From the NCBI RefSeq assembly GCF_030817655.1, contig NZ_JAUSZM010000003.1, positions 4,216,001-4,280,000 of the forward strand: a DNA stretch of 64,000 nucleotides, read 5' to 3'. Below the pieces are notes generated by a model. The model had not been told where the DNA came from. It saw only the letters and a program-made list of their open reading frames with translations, and did no database searches. The position numbers and the translations under genes were made by a program. Below, one piece after another: positions 8,679 to 17,260 of the stretch (position 1 is the stretch's first letter; each line of letters opens with the position of its first letter). Origin of the DNA: Streptomyces sp. V4I2 (GTDB lineage: Bacteria; Actinomycetota; Actinomycetes; Streptomycetales; Streptomycetaceae).

Positions 8679-9488
8679 ATGCCCGTCAGCCCCATACGCA
8701 CGCGCCGCTGGAAGCCCCTGGCGCTCGCCGTCTCCGCCGTCCTGGTCACCCTCGCCACCCCCGCGCTGACCGCGACCCCGGCCGCGGCCACGACGACCGC
8801 GTACGACACGACGTACTACAAGAACGCGGTCGGCAAGACGGGGACGAGCCTCAAGTCCTCCCTGCACACGATCATCAGCAGCCAGACGAAGATCTCGTAC
8901 TCCGCGGTCTGGAACGCGCTCATGGCCACCGACCAGGACCCGAACAACAGCAACAACGTGATCCTGCTGTACAGCGGTGTCTCGCGCGCCAAGTCCCTCA
9001 ACGGCGGTGACGTCGGCGACTGGAACCGCGAGCACACCTGGGCCAAGTCCCACGGCGACTTCGGCGAGGTGACCGGTCCCGGCACGGACCTGCACCACCT
9101 GCGCCCCTGTGACGTCCAGGTCAACAGCACCCGCGGCAACCTGGACTTCGACAACGGCGGCAGCACCGTCACCAACGGCGGCGGCAGCACCGTCGACTCC
9201 GACTCCTTCGCGCCGCGCACCGCGGACCGGGGCGACGTGGCCCGCATGATCCTCTACATGGCCGTGCGCTACGAGGGCGACGACGGCTTCGCCGACCTGG
9301 AACCCAACGAGAAGGTCGGCAACGGCTCCAACCCCTACATGGGCAAGCTCGCCGTCCTCAAGGCGTGGAACGAGGCGGACCCGCCGAGCGCCTTCGAGGA
9401 GCGCCGCAACCAGGTCATCTACGACACGTACCAGAAGAACCGCAACCCGTTCATCGACCACCCTGAGTGGGTCGAGGCGATCTGGTAG
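8679..9488 (+). CDS. Secreted endonuclease I family nuclease
   Basis: Likely an extracellular DNA/RNA nuclease of the endonuclease I (EndA/NucM) family. The start at 8679 gives a clean signal peptide: MPVSPIRTRRWK, then a hydrophobic stretch ending TATPAAA. An upstream in-frame ATG at 8619 would add 20 residues before the charged region and is less likely. The mature part carries the family signature NREHTWAKSHG, which contains the catalytic His, and DLHHLRP with metal-binding residues. The region after it (FDNGGSTVTNGGGSTVDS) is a small loop expansion. Monocistronic; a hairpin follows the stop. Confidence 0.9.
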   Translation: MPVSPIRTRRWKPLALAVSAVLVTLATPALTATPAAATTTAYDTTYYKNAVGKTGTSLKSSLHTIISSQTKISYSAVWNALMATDQDPNNSNNVILLYSGVSRAKSLNGGDVGDWNREHTWAKSHGDFGEVTGPGTDLHHLRPCDVQVNSTRGNLDFDNGGSTVTNGGGSTVDSDSFAPRTADRGDVARMILYMAVRYEGDDGFADLEPNEKVGNGSNPYMGKLAVLKAWNEADPPSAFEERRNQVIYDTYQKNRNPFIDHPEWVEAIW

Positions 9489-9502
9489 CAGCACGGCGGA
9501 AG

Positions 9503-9538
9503 GGGCCCGGCCGAAGAGACCGAGATCAGGCCGGGCCC
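9503..9538. terminator. Bidirectional hairpin between nuclease gene and phosphotransferase pseudogene
   Basis: GGGCCCGGCC (9503-9512) pairs perfectly with GGCCGGGCCC (9529-9538) across a 16-base loop. It lies between convergent units and overlaps the last codon of the minus-strand remnant. Confidence 0.65.
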
Positions 9539-9955
9539 TCGATCGCTTCCGCCAAACGCGCTACGGCGGCCAGGCCCGGGAGGCTCCGCAGCGAGGCGAC
9601 GACCCGATCGCTCGCGAACTCGCGCTGCGCGGCGGTCACGGTCGAATCGACCGCGCACTCGGCCTGTACGTAGATGAAGTTCAGGTCCGTTGCGAACAGC
9701 ATCGAGAACGATCCCAGGCCCTTGAGGACCCCGGGGCCTCCGGCATCCCGATACGCCCGCATCAGCCGCCGTGCGGAATCGGCGTGGAAGTCGTTCCCGC
9801 CCGCCCATACGTACACGGCACGGGCAAGTTCCCGCTCCGCCGATATGACCCCGGCATTGTCACTGCCCCAGCGCGCCACGGGTGACCGGTGTCATCGTCC
9901 ATGGTCCGGTGCCGAGCGCGTAGGTGTCCGCGATGAAGTCCGCTGCGCTCTGCAT
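9526..9955 (-). pseudogene. Aminoglycoside-phosphotransferase-like gene with internal deletion
   Basis: Reading from 9955 on the minus strand gives a normal-looking N-terminus (MQSAADFIADTYALGTGPWT...GALGQ) that stops after 31 codons. In another frame and immediately after it, an open frame (9879-9526) encodes what looks like the C-terminal third of a choline/aminoglycoside kinase-like protein (DNAGVISAERELARAVYVW...FSMLFATDLNF). The nucleotide-binding lobe and the HxD catalytic loop are absent. The simplest reading is a deletion that removed the middle of the gene and shifted frame at the junction near 9860. The family assignment is from memory of similar Streptomyces proteins. Confidence 0.6.
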
Positions 9956-10053
9956 GAAGGTGCCTCTCCGGCTGCGTGGTTGGGCTCTCAAGACTGGCGT
10001 GTCTTCGTCGGCACCGCGGAACCGCGTCCCTCGACCGCCATCTGACGGCCACC

Positions 10054-11739
10054 TCAGCCCAGATGCGTCGCCGCGAACATCCGCAGCACCACCGGGAGGA
10101 CGACCACCGCAGGCCCGGGTGACGCCAGTGCCTTCGACAGGTCGTCCGACAGGGTCTCCGGGCTCGTACGGACCCCGGGAACGCCGAAGGACTCGGCCAG
10201 GGCCACGTAGTCCGGGCGGGTCAGTTCCGTCGCCGTCGCCTCGCCGAAGGCGTCCGTCATGTACTCGCGGAGGATGCCGTAGCCGCCGTCGTCGACGATC
10301 AGCCAGGTGACGTTCAGGTCGTACTGGCGGGCGGTGGCCAGTTCGGCGATCGAGTAGAGGGCGCCGCCGTCGCCCGAGACCGCGAGCACCGGGCGGGTGG
10401 GGTCGGCTGCCGCCGCGCCCAGGGCGGCCGGGTACGCGTAGCCGAGGCCGCCGGCGCCCTGGGCGGAGTGCATGTGGTTCGGGCCCTTGGCGTCGAAGGC
10501 CGACCAGGCCCAGTAGGCGAGGATCGTCATGTCCCAGAAGGACGGGGAGTCGGCGGGCAGCGCCTTACGGACGGACGTCAACAGGTCCTGTTCCAGGGTG
10601 AGTTCCTGGGAGGCGATGCGTGCGGCGACCTTCGCGAGGAGCTCACGGACACGCTCCGGTGCGGAGGTGTCCGAGCGCTCGGCCACCGTCTCCAGCAGCG
10701 CCTGCAACGCCAGTCGCGCGTCCGCGTGGATGCCCAGGGCGGGGTGGTTGGCCTCCAGTTTGCCGAGGTCCGCCTCGATCTGGATGACCCGGCCGCGGGG
10801 CCTGAACGTGTGGTAGTTGGAGGAGAGTTCGCCCAGGCCCGAGCCGATGACGAGGAGTACGTCCGCGTCCTCCAGGAAGTCCGTGGTGTGGCGGTCCTCC
10901 AGCCAGGACTGCAACGACAGCGGGTGCTTCCAGGGGAACGCGCCCTTGCCGCCGGGCGTGGTGACCACCGGGGCCTGGAGCATCTCCGCCAGCTGCTTCA
11001 GCTTGCCCGACGCGTCCGCCCGTACGACTCCCCCGCCCGCGATGATCGCGGGCCGCTCCGCACGCGACAGCAGGTCGGCTGCCACCGCCGTCAGTTCGGG
11101 GCGCGGCGGCAGTTCCTCGGGGAAGGCGTCGCCGCCCGTCACCACGGGGATGGTCGTCTCGGCCAGCAGCACGTCCTGCGGGATCTCCACCCACACCGGA
11201 CCGTGCGGGGCGGAGAGCGCCGACTTCCAGGCCGCATCGATCGCGGACGGGATCTGGGACTGGGAGCGGACCGTGTGAACCGACTTCACGACCCCCCGGA
11301 ACGAGGCCGACTGGTCCGGCAGTTCATGCAGATAACCGTGGCGGCCGCCGCCCAGCCCCGCCGTCGGGATCTGGCTGCTGATCGCCAGGACGGGGGCGGA
11401 CGCGGCGGCGGCCTCCTGGAGCGCCGCCAGGGACGTCAGCGCCCCCGGCCCCGTCGACAGCAGCAGCGGGGCCGCCTCGCCCGTGATCCGGCCGTACGCG
11501 TCCGCCGCGAAGCCCGCGTTGTTCTCCACCCGCAGGCCGATGTACCGCAGGTCGGAGCGGCGCAGCGCGTCGAACATCCCCAGCGCGTGCTGGCCGGGCA
11601 GGCCGAAGACGGTCGTCGTACCGAGCGCGGCCAGGGTCTCCACGACCAGGTCTCCGCCGTTGCGGCCGGGAGGAGGGTTCAGCGCGGCGGAGATCTGCTG
11701 CTCCGTCGGGCGGAGCACCAGGTCGTGGTCGTGAGTCAC
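10054..11739 (-). CDS. Thiamine-diphosphate-dependent enzyme (acetolactate synthase-like)
   Basis: A 561-residue three-domain ThDP enzyme of the acetolactate synthase/benzoylformate decarboxylase superfamily. The N-terminal PYR domain has the cofactor-activating Glu in GLRVENNAGFAADAYGR. The C-terminal PP domain has the Mg/ThDP motif SGDGGALYSIAE...VDDGGYGIL. The GTG start overlaps the stop of the ureohydrolase gene by 4 bases (GTGA), so the two are translationally coupled. The coupling suggests it decarboxylates or condenses a keto acid downstream of guanidino-compound breakdown rather than making branched-chain amino acids. No small regulatory subunit gene is nearby. The exact substrate is unknown. 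Confidence 0.88.
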   Translation of the reverse strand: MTHDHDLVLRPTEQQISAALNPPPGRNGGDLVVETLAALGTTTVFGLPGQHALGMFDALRRSDLRYIGLRVENNAGFAADAYGRITGEAAPLLLSTGPGALTSLAALQEAAAASAPVLAISSQIPTAGLGGGRHGYLHELPDQSASFRGVVKSVHTVRSQSQIPSAIDAAWKSALSAPHGPVWVEIPQDVLLAETTIPVVTGGDAFPEELPPRPELTAVAADLLSRAERPAIIAGGGVVRADASGKLKQLAEMLQAPVVTTPGGKGAFPWKHPLSLQSWLEDRHTTDFLEDADVLLVIGSGLGELSSNYHTFRPRGRVIQIEADLGKLEANHPALGIHADARLALQALLETVAERSDTSAPERVRELLAKVAARIASQELTLEQDLLTSVRKALPADSPSFWDMTILAYWAWSAFDAKGPNHMHSAQGAGGLGYAYPAALGAAAADPTRPVLAVSGDGGALYSIAELATARQYDLNVTWLIVDDGGYGILREYMTDAFGEATATELTRPDYVALAESFGVPGVRTSPETLSDDLSKALASPGPAVVVLPVVLRMFAATHLG

Positions 11740-12716
11740 TTCGCTTCCGAGTCCTTCCGGGCCGCTGCGATCTGCCGGGACATGATCGTGGTCAGTTCGT
11801 ACGCCGTGTGGGATGCCGCCACCGACGTGATCTCCGCGTGATCGTACGCGGGGGCCACCTCGACGACATCCGCCGAGACCAGGTTGCAGCCGGCCAGGCC
11901 CCGCAGGATCTCCAGCAGCTCGCGGGAGGTCATGCCGCCCGCCTCGGGGGTGCCGGTGCCGGGTGCGTGCGCCGGGTCGAGGCAGTCGATGTCGATGGAG
12001 ATGTAGAGGGGACGGTCGCCGATGCGTTGGCGGAGCTGGTCGGCCACCTCGTCGGCGCCCCGCCGGTAGACGTCGGAGGACGTGACGATGCCGAAGCCCA
12101 GCTTCTCGTCGTCGGTGAGGTCCTGCTTGCCGTAGAGGGGGCCGCGGATGCCGACGTGCGACAGCGCCGACGTGTCCAGGATCCCCTCCTCCACCGCCCG
12201 CCGGAACGGCGTCCCGTGCGTGTACTCGGCGCCGAAGTACGTGTCCCAGGTGTCGAGATGTGCGTCGAAGTGCAGCAGCGCCACCGGGCCGTGCCGCTTC
12301 GCCACCGACCGCAGCAGCGGCAGCGCGATGGTGTGGTCGCCGCCCAGGGTCATGAGCCGCGCGCCCGTGCCCAGCAGCTCGTCGGCCGCCGCCTCGACCG
12401 TCTCCACGGCCTCGTGAATGTTGAACGGGTTCACCGCGATGTCGCCGCCGTCGGCCACCTGGGCCAGCGCGAAGGGGGACGCGTCCTGCGCCGGGTTGTA
12501 CGGCCGCAGCAGCCGGGACGCCTCGCGGATCGCGTTGCCGCCGAAGCGGGCACCCGGCCGGTACGAGACGCCCGAGTCGAACGGCACCCCGACCACGGCG
12601 ACGTCGGCACGGCCGACCTCGTCTAGGCGGGGCAGCCGGGCGAAGGTCGCGGGACCGGCGTACCGCGGGATGCGGGACGAGTCGACGGGGCCGCGGGGTG
12701 TCTCGTTGCTGCTCAT
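11736..12716 (-). CDS. Ureohydrolase (agmatinase/guanidinobutyrase family)
   Basis: A 326-residue Mn-dependent ureohydrolase that splits a guanidino compound into urea and an amine or amino acid. All metal-ligand motifs are intact: GGDHT, HFDAHLDTW and SIDIDCLDP. Homologues are usually annotated as agmatinase (speB), but guanidinobutyrase and guanidinopropionase share the same motifs. The gene lies between an SSS symporter upstream (79-base gap) and a coupled ThDP enzyme downstream, all on the minus strand. This points to a catabolic uptake-and-hydrolysis pathway rather than polyamine synthesis. Confidence 0.9.
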   Translation of the reverse strand: MSSNETPRGPVDSSRIPRYAGPATFARLPRLDEVGRADVAVVGVPFDSGVSYRPGARFGGNAIREASRLLRPYNPAQDASPFALAQVADGGDIAVNPFNIHEAVETVEAAADELLGTGARLMTLGGDHTIALPLLRSVAKRHGPVALLHFDAHLDTWDTYFGAEYTHGTPFRRAVEEGILDTSALSHVGIRGPLYGKQDLTDDEKLGFGIVTSSDVYRRGADEVADQLRQRIGDRPLYISIDIDCLDPAHAPGTGTPEAGGMTSRELLEILRGLAGCNLVSADVVEVAPAYDHAEITSVAASHTAYELTTIMSRQIAAARKDSEAK

Positions 12717-12795
12717 GAGGTACTGCCTTCTTTTCTACGCTTCGTCGCGTATGGAGTGTTATGTACTGCTTCTCGTACGACTCTACGGGGCCTGG

Positions 12796-14256
12796 CTACT
12801 GGGAAGCCGGGACCGGCGTGGCCGCGACGTCGGGCGCCCGCCCGGCGAGGCGCTCGCGCCAGGCCGCGAGGACGGCCGCGTCGGTGGGCTTCGTCGCCAG
12901 GGAGACGACGAGGTACACGGCCAGGGAGGACAACAGGCCGTAGTAGACGGGCTCGTTGGCGAGAATGCCGTAGGACGCCATCAGGCCGATGACCGCGAGG
13001 CCGCCGACGATCACGGAGGCGAGGGCGCCCTGCACGGTGCCGCGCTTCCACAGCAGCCCGCCGAGGATCGGGACCAGGAGGCCGCCGACGAGGAGGTTGT
13101 AGGCGACGGTCAGCGCCTCGACGACGTTGTTCAGCGCGATGGCGGTACAGATCACCGCCACGCCCATGACGAGGATGAAGGCGCGGTTGCCCCTGACCTC
13201 GTCGTGCTCCTCACCGGGCCCCCGGACCATCCCCCGCAGCCGCGACCAGATGTCGTTGTTGGCGACGGTCGCGCAGGCGATGAGCGCGCCGGAGGACGTC
13301 GACATGACGGCCGCGAGCGCCGCGGCCAGCACCAACCCCCTCACGCCCATCGGGAGTTCGTCCTTCACGATGGTCGCGAAGGCGTCGTCCGCGTTGGCCA
13401 GGTTCGGGTAGAGCACCTTGGCCGCCGTACCGATGACGGCGCCGGCGAGGGCGTACACGAGACAGTAGGTACCCGCGACCGTGCCGCCCCACTTCGCCGT
13501 CGTGTCGCTGCGCGCGGTGAACACGCGCTGCCAGATGTCCTGCCCGATGAGCATGCCGAACGTGTAGATCAGCACGTAGGTGAAGATCGTCTCGCCGCCG
13601 ATGCCCAGCGGGTCGAAGTACTCGGTGGGCAGCTGCGCCTTCATCTCGCTGAAGCCGCCCGCCTTCACGACGGCGATGGGGAGCAGCAGGAGCAGGACGC
13701 CGACGGTCTTCACCACGAACTGCACCATGTCCGTCAGCGTGATCGACCACATGCCGCCCAGGGTGGAGTACGCGACGACGATCGAGCCGCCGAGGATGAT
13801 CGCGACGGTCCGGTTCATGTCGAAGAGGACGTCGAAGATCGTGGCGTACGCGATGGTCGAGGTGACGGCGAGCATGAGGGTGTACGCCCACATGACCACG
13901 CCGGAGATGACGCCGGCCCGGCCGCCGTAGCGAAGGTCCAGCATCTCGGAGACGGTGTAGACCCTGAGGCGGGCGATGCGGGCGGAGAAGAAGACGGACA
14001 GGGCCAGCAACCCGAGGCCGATGGTGAAGACCATCCAGGCGCCGGAGAGGCCGTACTGGTAGCCGAGGCCCACGCCGCCGATGGTGGAGGCGCCGCCGAG
14101 GACGATGGCGGCCATGGTGCCGGAGTACATGGCGGGGCCCAGCCGCCGTCCGGCGACCAGGAAGTCGCTCTTCGACCTGGCGCGGCGCATGCCCCACCAG
14201 CCCATGGCCAGCATGCCTGCCAGATAGACGACGATCACTGCGTAGTCGACGGCCAC
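12796..14256 (-). CDS. Sodium:solute symporter (SSS family)
   Basis: A 486-residue, roughly 13-segment sodium-coupled symporter. The GTG at 14256 is chosen because an AAGGAGGG site (14261-14268) sits directly upstream and the protein then begins at once with the first membrane helix (AVDYAVIVVYLAGMLAMGWW). A longer frame upstream lacks support. SSS hallmarks include the GRRLGPAMYSGTMAAIVLGG segment in helices 1-2. It is the first gene of the minus-strand unit with the ureohydrolase and ThDP enzyme. The probable cargo is a guanidino compound or related amine, by context only. Confidence 0.9.
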   Translation of the reverse strand: MAVDYAVIVVYLAGMLAMGWWGMRRARSKSDFLVAGRRLGPAMYSGTMAAIVLGGASTIGGVGLGYQYGLSGAWMVFTIGLGLLALSVFFSARIARLRVYTVSEMLDLRYGGRAGVISGVVMWAYTLMLAVTSTIAYATIFDVLFDMNRTVAIILGGSIVVAYSTLGGMWSITLTDMVQFVVKTVGVLLLLLPIAVVKAGGFSEMKAQLPTEYFDPLGIGGETIFTYVLIYTFGMLIGQDIWQRVFTARSDTTAKWGGTVAGTYCLVYALAGAVIGTAAKVLYPNLANADDAFATIVKDELPMGVRGLVLAAALAAVMSTSSGALIACATVANNDIWSRLRGMVRGPGEEHDEVRGNRAFILVMGVAVICTAIALNNVVEALTVAYNLLVGGLLVPILGGLLWKRGTVQGALASVIVGGLAVIGLMASYGILANEPVYYGLLSSLAVYLVVSLATKPTDAAVLAAWRERLAGRAPDVAATPVPASQ

Positions 14257-14271
14257 GGGGCCCTCCTTCAC

Positions 14272-14301
14272 TCGGTGTCGCCTGCGGGTGACGAACACCG
14301 A
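14272..14301. promoter_or_regulatory. Candidate operator between symporter operon and PucR regulator
   Basis: TCGGTGT (14272-14278) and ACACCGA (14295-14301) form an inverted repeat in the 122-base divergent intergenic region. It is a plausible binding site for the adjacent PucR-type regulator. No consensus is known to me. Confidence 0.35.
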
Positions 14302-14378
14302 CACTAGGTGGCCGGAAAGCGACTGCGAAGTGTACGTTTCATCCATTCGAGCCGCTCCGAGTGGAGGGAACGTCCACC

Positions 14379-16334
14379 ATGCCGGACCCCGCTGTCCCTC
14401 CCACCCCACCGGTCCCGCTGGCGGCCCTCCTGGCCCGCGAGGACCTCGCCCTGCGGCAGATCGCGGGGCCGTCCGACCCGGACATCGTCATCCACTGGGC
14501 GCACACCTCGGAGATGGCGGACCCGTACCCGTACCTGCTGGGCGGCGAGCTGCTGCTGACGGCCGGGGTGCACATCCCGGAGGCGGCGGGCTCGGGGACG
14601 TACTTCGACGACTACGTCTCCCGGATCGTCGCGGCGGGCGGCGCGGCCCTCGGCTTCGGGGTGGCGCCGGTGCACGACACGGTGCCGCGGGCGCTGGTCG
14701 CGGCCTGCGAGGCGTACGAACTGCCGCTGGTGGAGGTCCCGCCGCAGACCACCTTCTCTGGCGTGGCCCGCGCGGTCTGGCAGCTGATGGCCCAGGCCCG
14801 CCTCGCCGAACTCCGCCGCGTCACCGAGGCCCAGCAGAGCCTGGCCGCCGCAGCCTCCCGCCCCGACCCGATCCCCTCCGTCCTGCACCGGCTCGCCCAG
14901 CGCGTGGGCGGCCGGGCGGTGCTGTACGGGCCGGAGGGAACCGAGATCGCGGCGGCGGGGCGGACGGAGCCGGGGCGCGGGGTGCCGGAGGCGCTGGCCG
15001 GGTTGGCGGAGGTCGTGCGGCCGAGTACCGCTTCCGGGCGGCCCGGCGGCGCGCCGCCGCCGGTCGGCGGGGTGCGAGAAACGCCGGCCGGGTTGGCAGA
15101 GGCCCTGCGACCCGACACCACCTCCCGGCGGCCCGGCGGGACGCCACCGCCAGCAGGCGAGGGGCGAGAAACCCCGGCCGGGTTGGCAGAGGCCCTGCGA
15201 CCCGATACCGCCTCCCGGCGGCCCGGCGGGACGCCACCGCGGCAGGGCGAGCCTCTCGCCGCGGACCGCACGGCCCCGGCCGTCGGCGGCTCGGCGGGCT
15301 CTGGTGCCACCGGCGGAGCCGCGGTCCCTGATGCCACCGGCGGGGCCGCGGGCCCGGGTGCCACTCACAGCTCCGCGGGCCCTGGTGCCACCCACAGCTC
15401 CGCCGGCCCTGATGCCACTCACGGCTCCGCGGGCCCTGGTGCCGCCCGCGTCCGCATCACTCCGGCCGCCGGCGGCTCGTCAGCCTCTGGTGCCACCGGC
15501 GCCCGTCCCGCCACCAGCCTCCCCGCCTCCGCCCCCACCTCCGCCACTGACACCATCGCCGGCACCCACCTCGCCGCCTACGCCCTCGGTGCCGGTCAGG
15601 GCTTCGTGCTCGGCGTCACCGCCCCGCGGCGACAACCCGGGGATCACGCCATCGCGTCCGTCGCCGCCGTGCTGCTGGCCCTGCTCACCGGCGAGCACCA
15701 GAGCGGTACGGGGGCGGCCAGATCCTCCGCGCTGGTACGGGTGCTGCTGGGCGCCGCGCCGGAGGCGGTCGCGCCGCTCCTCGGCGGGGAGCGGTGGGTC
15801 GTCGTGCACGCGCGGCCGGACGGCCACGCTCCCGACGCCGTGGCGTCCTCCGCGCTGGGCGCGTCGCTCGGCTCGCCGCTGGTCGACCTGGCGCGGGACG
15901 TCGTACGCGTGCTGGTGCCGGCCGAGCGCGAACCGGCGCCGCAGCCCGGCTGGACGCTGGGCGTCAGCGCCGCCGTCGGTCCGGGCGAATGGGCCTCCGC
16001 CGACGCCCAGGCGGGCCGTGCCCTGGCCCGGGCCCGGGCCACCCGCACGCCGCTGGTCCGGCACGGCGCACGCCCGGCCCTGGCCGACCTGGTCCCCGAG
16101 GAGGAGGCCGAGGCGCACGCCCGGGCGCTGCTGGCGCCCCTCACACCCGTGCTCGCCGAGACGCTGCGCACCTGGCTGTCGCTGCACGGCAGTTGGGACC
16201 GTACGGCGGTGGCGCTGGGCGTGCACCGCAACACCGTGCGGCAGCGCATCGCCCGGTGCGCGGCGCTGCTGGCGGCGGACCTGGACGAGCCGGACGTACG
16301 GATGGAGCTGTGGTTCGCGCTGCGGCGGCTCTGA
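14379..16334 (+). CDS. PucR-family transcriptional regulator with repetitive linker
   Basis: A 651-residue regulator. The ATG at 14379 follows a GGAGGGA site by 9 bases and is preferred over the GTG at 14361. The N-terminal about 150 residues match the PucR purine-catabolism sensor domain (LGGELLLTAGVHIPEAAG...YVSRIVAAGGAALGFG). The C-terminal 70 residues are the PucR helix-turn-helix (SWDRTAVALGVHRNTVRQRI). Between them is a long Gly/Ala/Pro/Thr-rich segment with two families of tandem repeats, listed separately. It is divergent from the symporter-ureohydrolase-ThDP genes and is the obvious candidate for controlling them in response to their substrate. Confidence 0.88.
   Translation: MPDPAVPPTPPVPLAALLAREDLALRQIAGPSDPDIVIHWAHTSEMADPYPYLLGGELLLTAGVHIPEAAGSGTYFDDYVSRIVAAGGAALGFGVAPVHDTVPRALVAACEAYELPLVEVPPQTTFSGVARAVWQLMAQARLAELRRVTEAQQSLAAAASRPDPIPSVLHRLAQRVGGRAVLYGPEGTEIAAAGRTEPGRGVPEALAGLAEVVRPSTASGRPGGAPPPVGGVRETPAGLAEALRPDTTSRRPGGTPPPAGEGRETPAGLAEALRPDTASRRPGGTPPRQGEPLAADRTAPAVGGSAGSGATGGAAVPDATGGAAGPGATHSSAGPGATHSSAGPDATHGSAGPGAARVRITPAAGGSSASGATGARPATSLPASAPTSATDTIAGTHLAAYALGAGQGFVLGVTAPRRQPGDHAIASVAAVLLALLTGEHQSGTGAARSSALVRVLLGAAPEAVAPLLGGERWVVVHARPDGHAPDAVASSALGASLGSPLVDLARDVVRVLVPAEREPAPQPGWTLGVSAAVGPGEWASADAQAGRALARARATRTPLVRHGARPALADLVPEEEAEAHARALLAPLTPVLAETLRTWLSLHGSWDRTAVALGVHRNTVRQRIARCAALLAADLDEPDVRMELWFALRRL
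15000..15243 (+). repeat. 90-bp in-frame minisatellite, about 2.7 copies
   Basis: Units begin at 15000, 15090 and 15180, each encoding a 30-residue block of the form GLAEALRPDTTSRRPGGTPP. Units 2 and 3 are nearly identical in DNA; unit 1 is more diverged. Length is a multiple of three, so copy-number change keeps the reading frame. Confidence 0.85.
15306..15440 (+). repeat. 27-bp in-frame tandem repeat, five copies
   Basis: Five 27-base units (15306, 15333, 15360, 15387, 15414) encode nine-residue blocks: ATGGAAVPD, ATGGAAGPG, ATHSSAGPG, ATHSSAGPD, ATHGSAGPG. They lie 63 bases after the 90-bp repeats in the same regulator linker. Confidence 0.85.
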
Positions 16335-16365
16335 CCACCAAGCGGATCACTACGCGGGCCCCCAC

Positions 16366-16401
16366 ATGGACCACCGCATGGATCACCGCATGGACCACCA
16401 C
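16366..16401 (+). repeat. 12-bp tandem repeat, three copies, upstream of the 16459 gene
   Basis: ATGGACCACCGC is repeated three times with small changes. It is in frame with the downstream gene and would encode MDHRMDHRMDHH if translation began at 16366. There is no convincing ribosome site before it. Confidence 0.7.
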
Positions 16402-16458
16402 GTGACCCACGTCCCAGCGTGCGGGACGACGGGTGTTCGCACGGAGGTCTGCCTCACA

Positions 16459-17256
16459 ATGGGGGACATGCCGATATCCGGGACCCCCAGCCGCGACGAG
16501 CTCGTCGAGCACCTTGTGAAGACCCGTATCGCGGGCGACGTCGCCACCCCGCGTGAGAACAACCTCTCCCACTACCGCCAGCTCGCCAACGGCGTCCGCA
16601 ACTTCTGGCTCGGCCTGGAACTCGGCGACCGCTGGACCGACGAGCAGGACGTGCTCGCGGTGATGGCGGAGCGGGTGGGTGTGAACGACGACCCGGAGTA
16701 CCGCTACGGACAGGACACCATCGACCCCCAGCTGACGGTGGCCGGCCTGGAGCGCATGGCGGGCCGGCTGCGCAAGGCGGCCGACGGACAGCAGCGGGTC
16801 CTGTTCGCCACCGGCCACCCGGGCGGCCTGCTCGACGTGCACCGGGCCACGGCCGACGCCCTGCGCACGGCCGGCTGCGAGATCGTGGTCATCCCGGACG
16901 GGCTGCAGACGGACGAGGGGTACGTCATGCAGTTCGCGGACGTGGCGGTCCTGGAGCACGGCGCGACCCTGTGGCACACGCACTCCGGCGAGCCGATGAA
17001 GGCCATCCTCACCGCCCTGGAGCGCGCGGGCCGCCCGCTGCCCGACCTGGTCGTCGCCGACCACGGCTGGGCGGGCTACGCCGGCCAGCACGGCGTCGAC
17101 TCCGTCGGATACGCCGACTGCAACGACCCGGCGCTGTTCCTCGCGGAGGCGGAGGGCACGGTCCAGGTGTCGGTCCCGCTCGACGACCATGTGGTCAGCC
17201 CGCGCTACTACGACCCGATGACGGCGTATCTGTTGGCGGAGGCGGGGCTGGTCTGA
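16459..17256 (+). CDS. Conserved actinobacterial protein, often annotated as phosphatase
   Basis: A 265-residue soluble protein of a kind widespread in Streptomyces and usually labelled 'phosphatase' without experimental basis that I know of. Visible features are a Rossmann-like glycine segment (VLFATGHPGGLLDVHRAT), several conserved Asp/His clusters (VVADHGWAGYAGQHG, GYADCNDPALFLAE) and a PLDDHV motif near the end. ATG 16459 follows a GGAGG site (16443-16447) by 11 bases; ATG 16468 is an alternative. It is convergent with the thioesterase gene with only 4 bases between the stops. Confidence 0.75.
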   Translation: MGDMPISGTPSRDELVEHLVKTRIAGDVATPRENNLSHYRQLANGVRNFWLGLELGDRWTDEQDVLAVMAERVGVNDDPEYRYGQDTIDPQLTVAGLERMAGRLRKAADGQQRVLFATGHPGGLLDVHRATADALRTAGCEIVVIPDGLQTDEGYVMQFADVAVLEHGATLWHTHSGEPMKAILTALERAGRPLPDLVVADHGWAGYAGQHGVDSVGYADCNDPALFLAEAEGTVQVSVPLDDHVVSPRYYDPMTAYLLAEAGLV

Positions 17257-17260
17257 GCCC

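Noticed and set aside
9762..10052. A 96-residue minus-strand frame over the phosphotransferase remnant
   Set aside because: It crosses the pseudogene in a third frame with no recognisable sequence; the homologous pieces are in the other two frames.
12713..13051. A 112-residue minus-strand frame overlapping the symporter end
   Set aside because: Out of frame with the symporter, Arg-rich and without ribosome site; the symporter frame is clearly the coding one.
14997..15440. Possible CRISPR array in the repeated region
   Set aside because: Repeats are contiguous, have no unique spacers, keep reading frame and encode a protein linker, so they are coding minisatellites.
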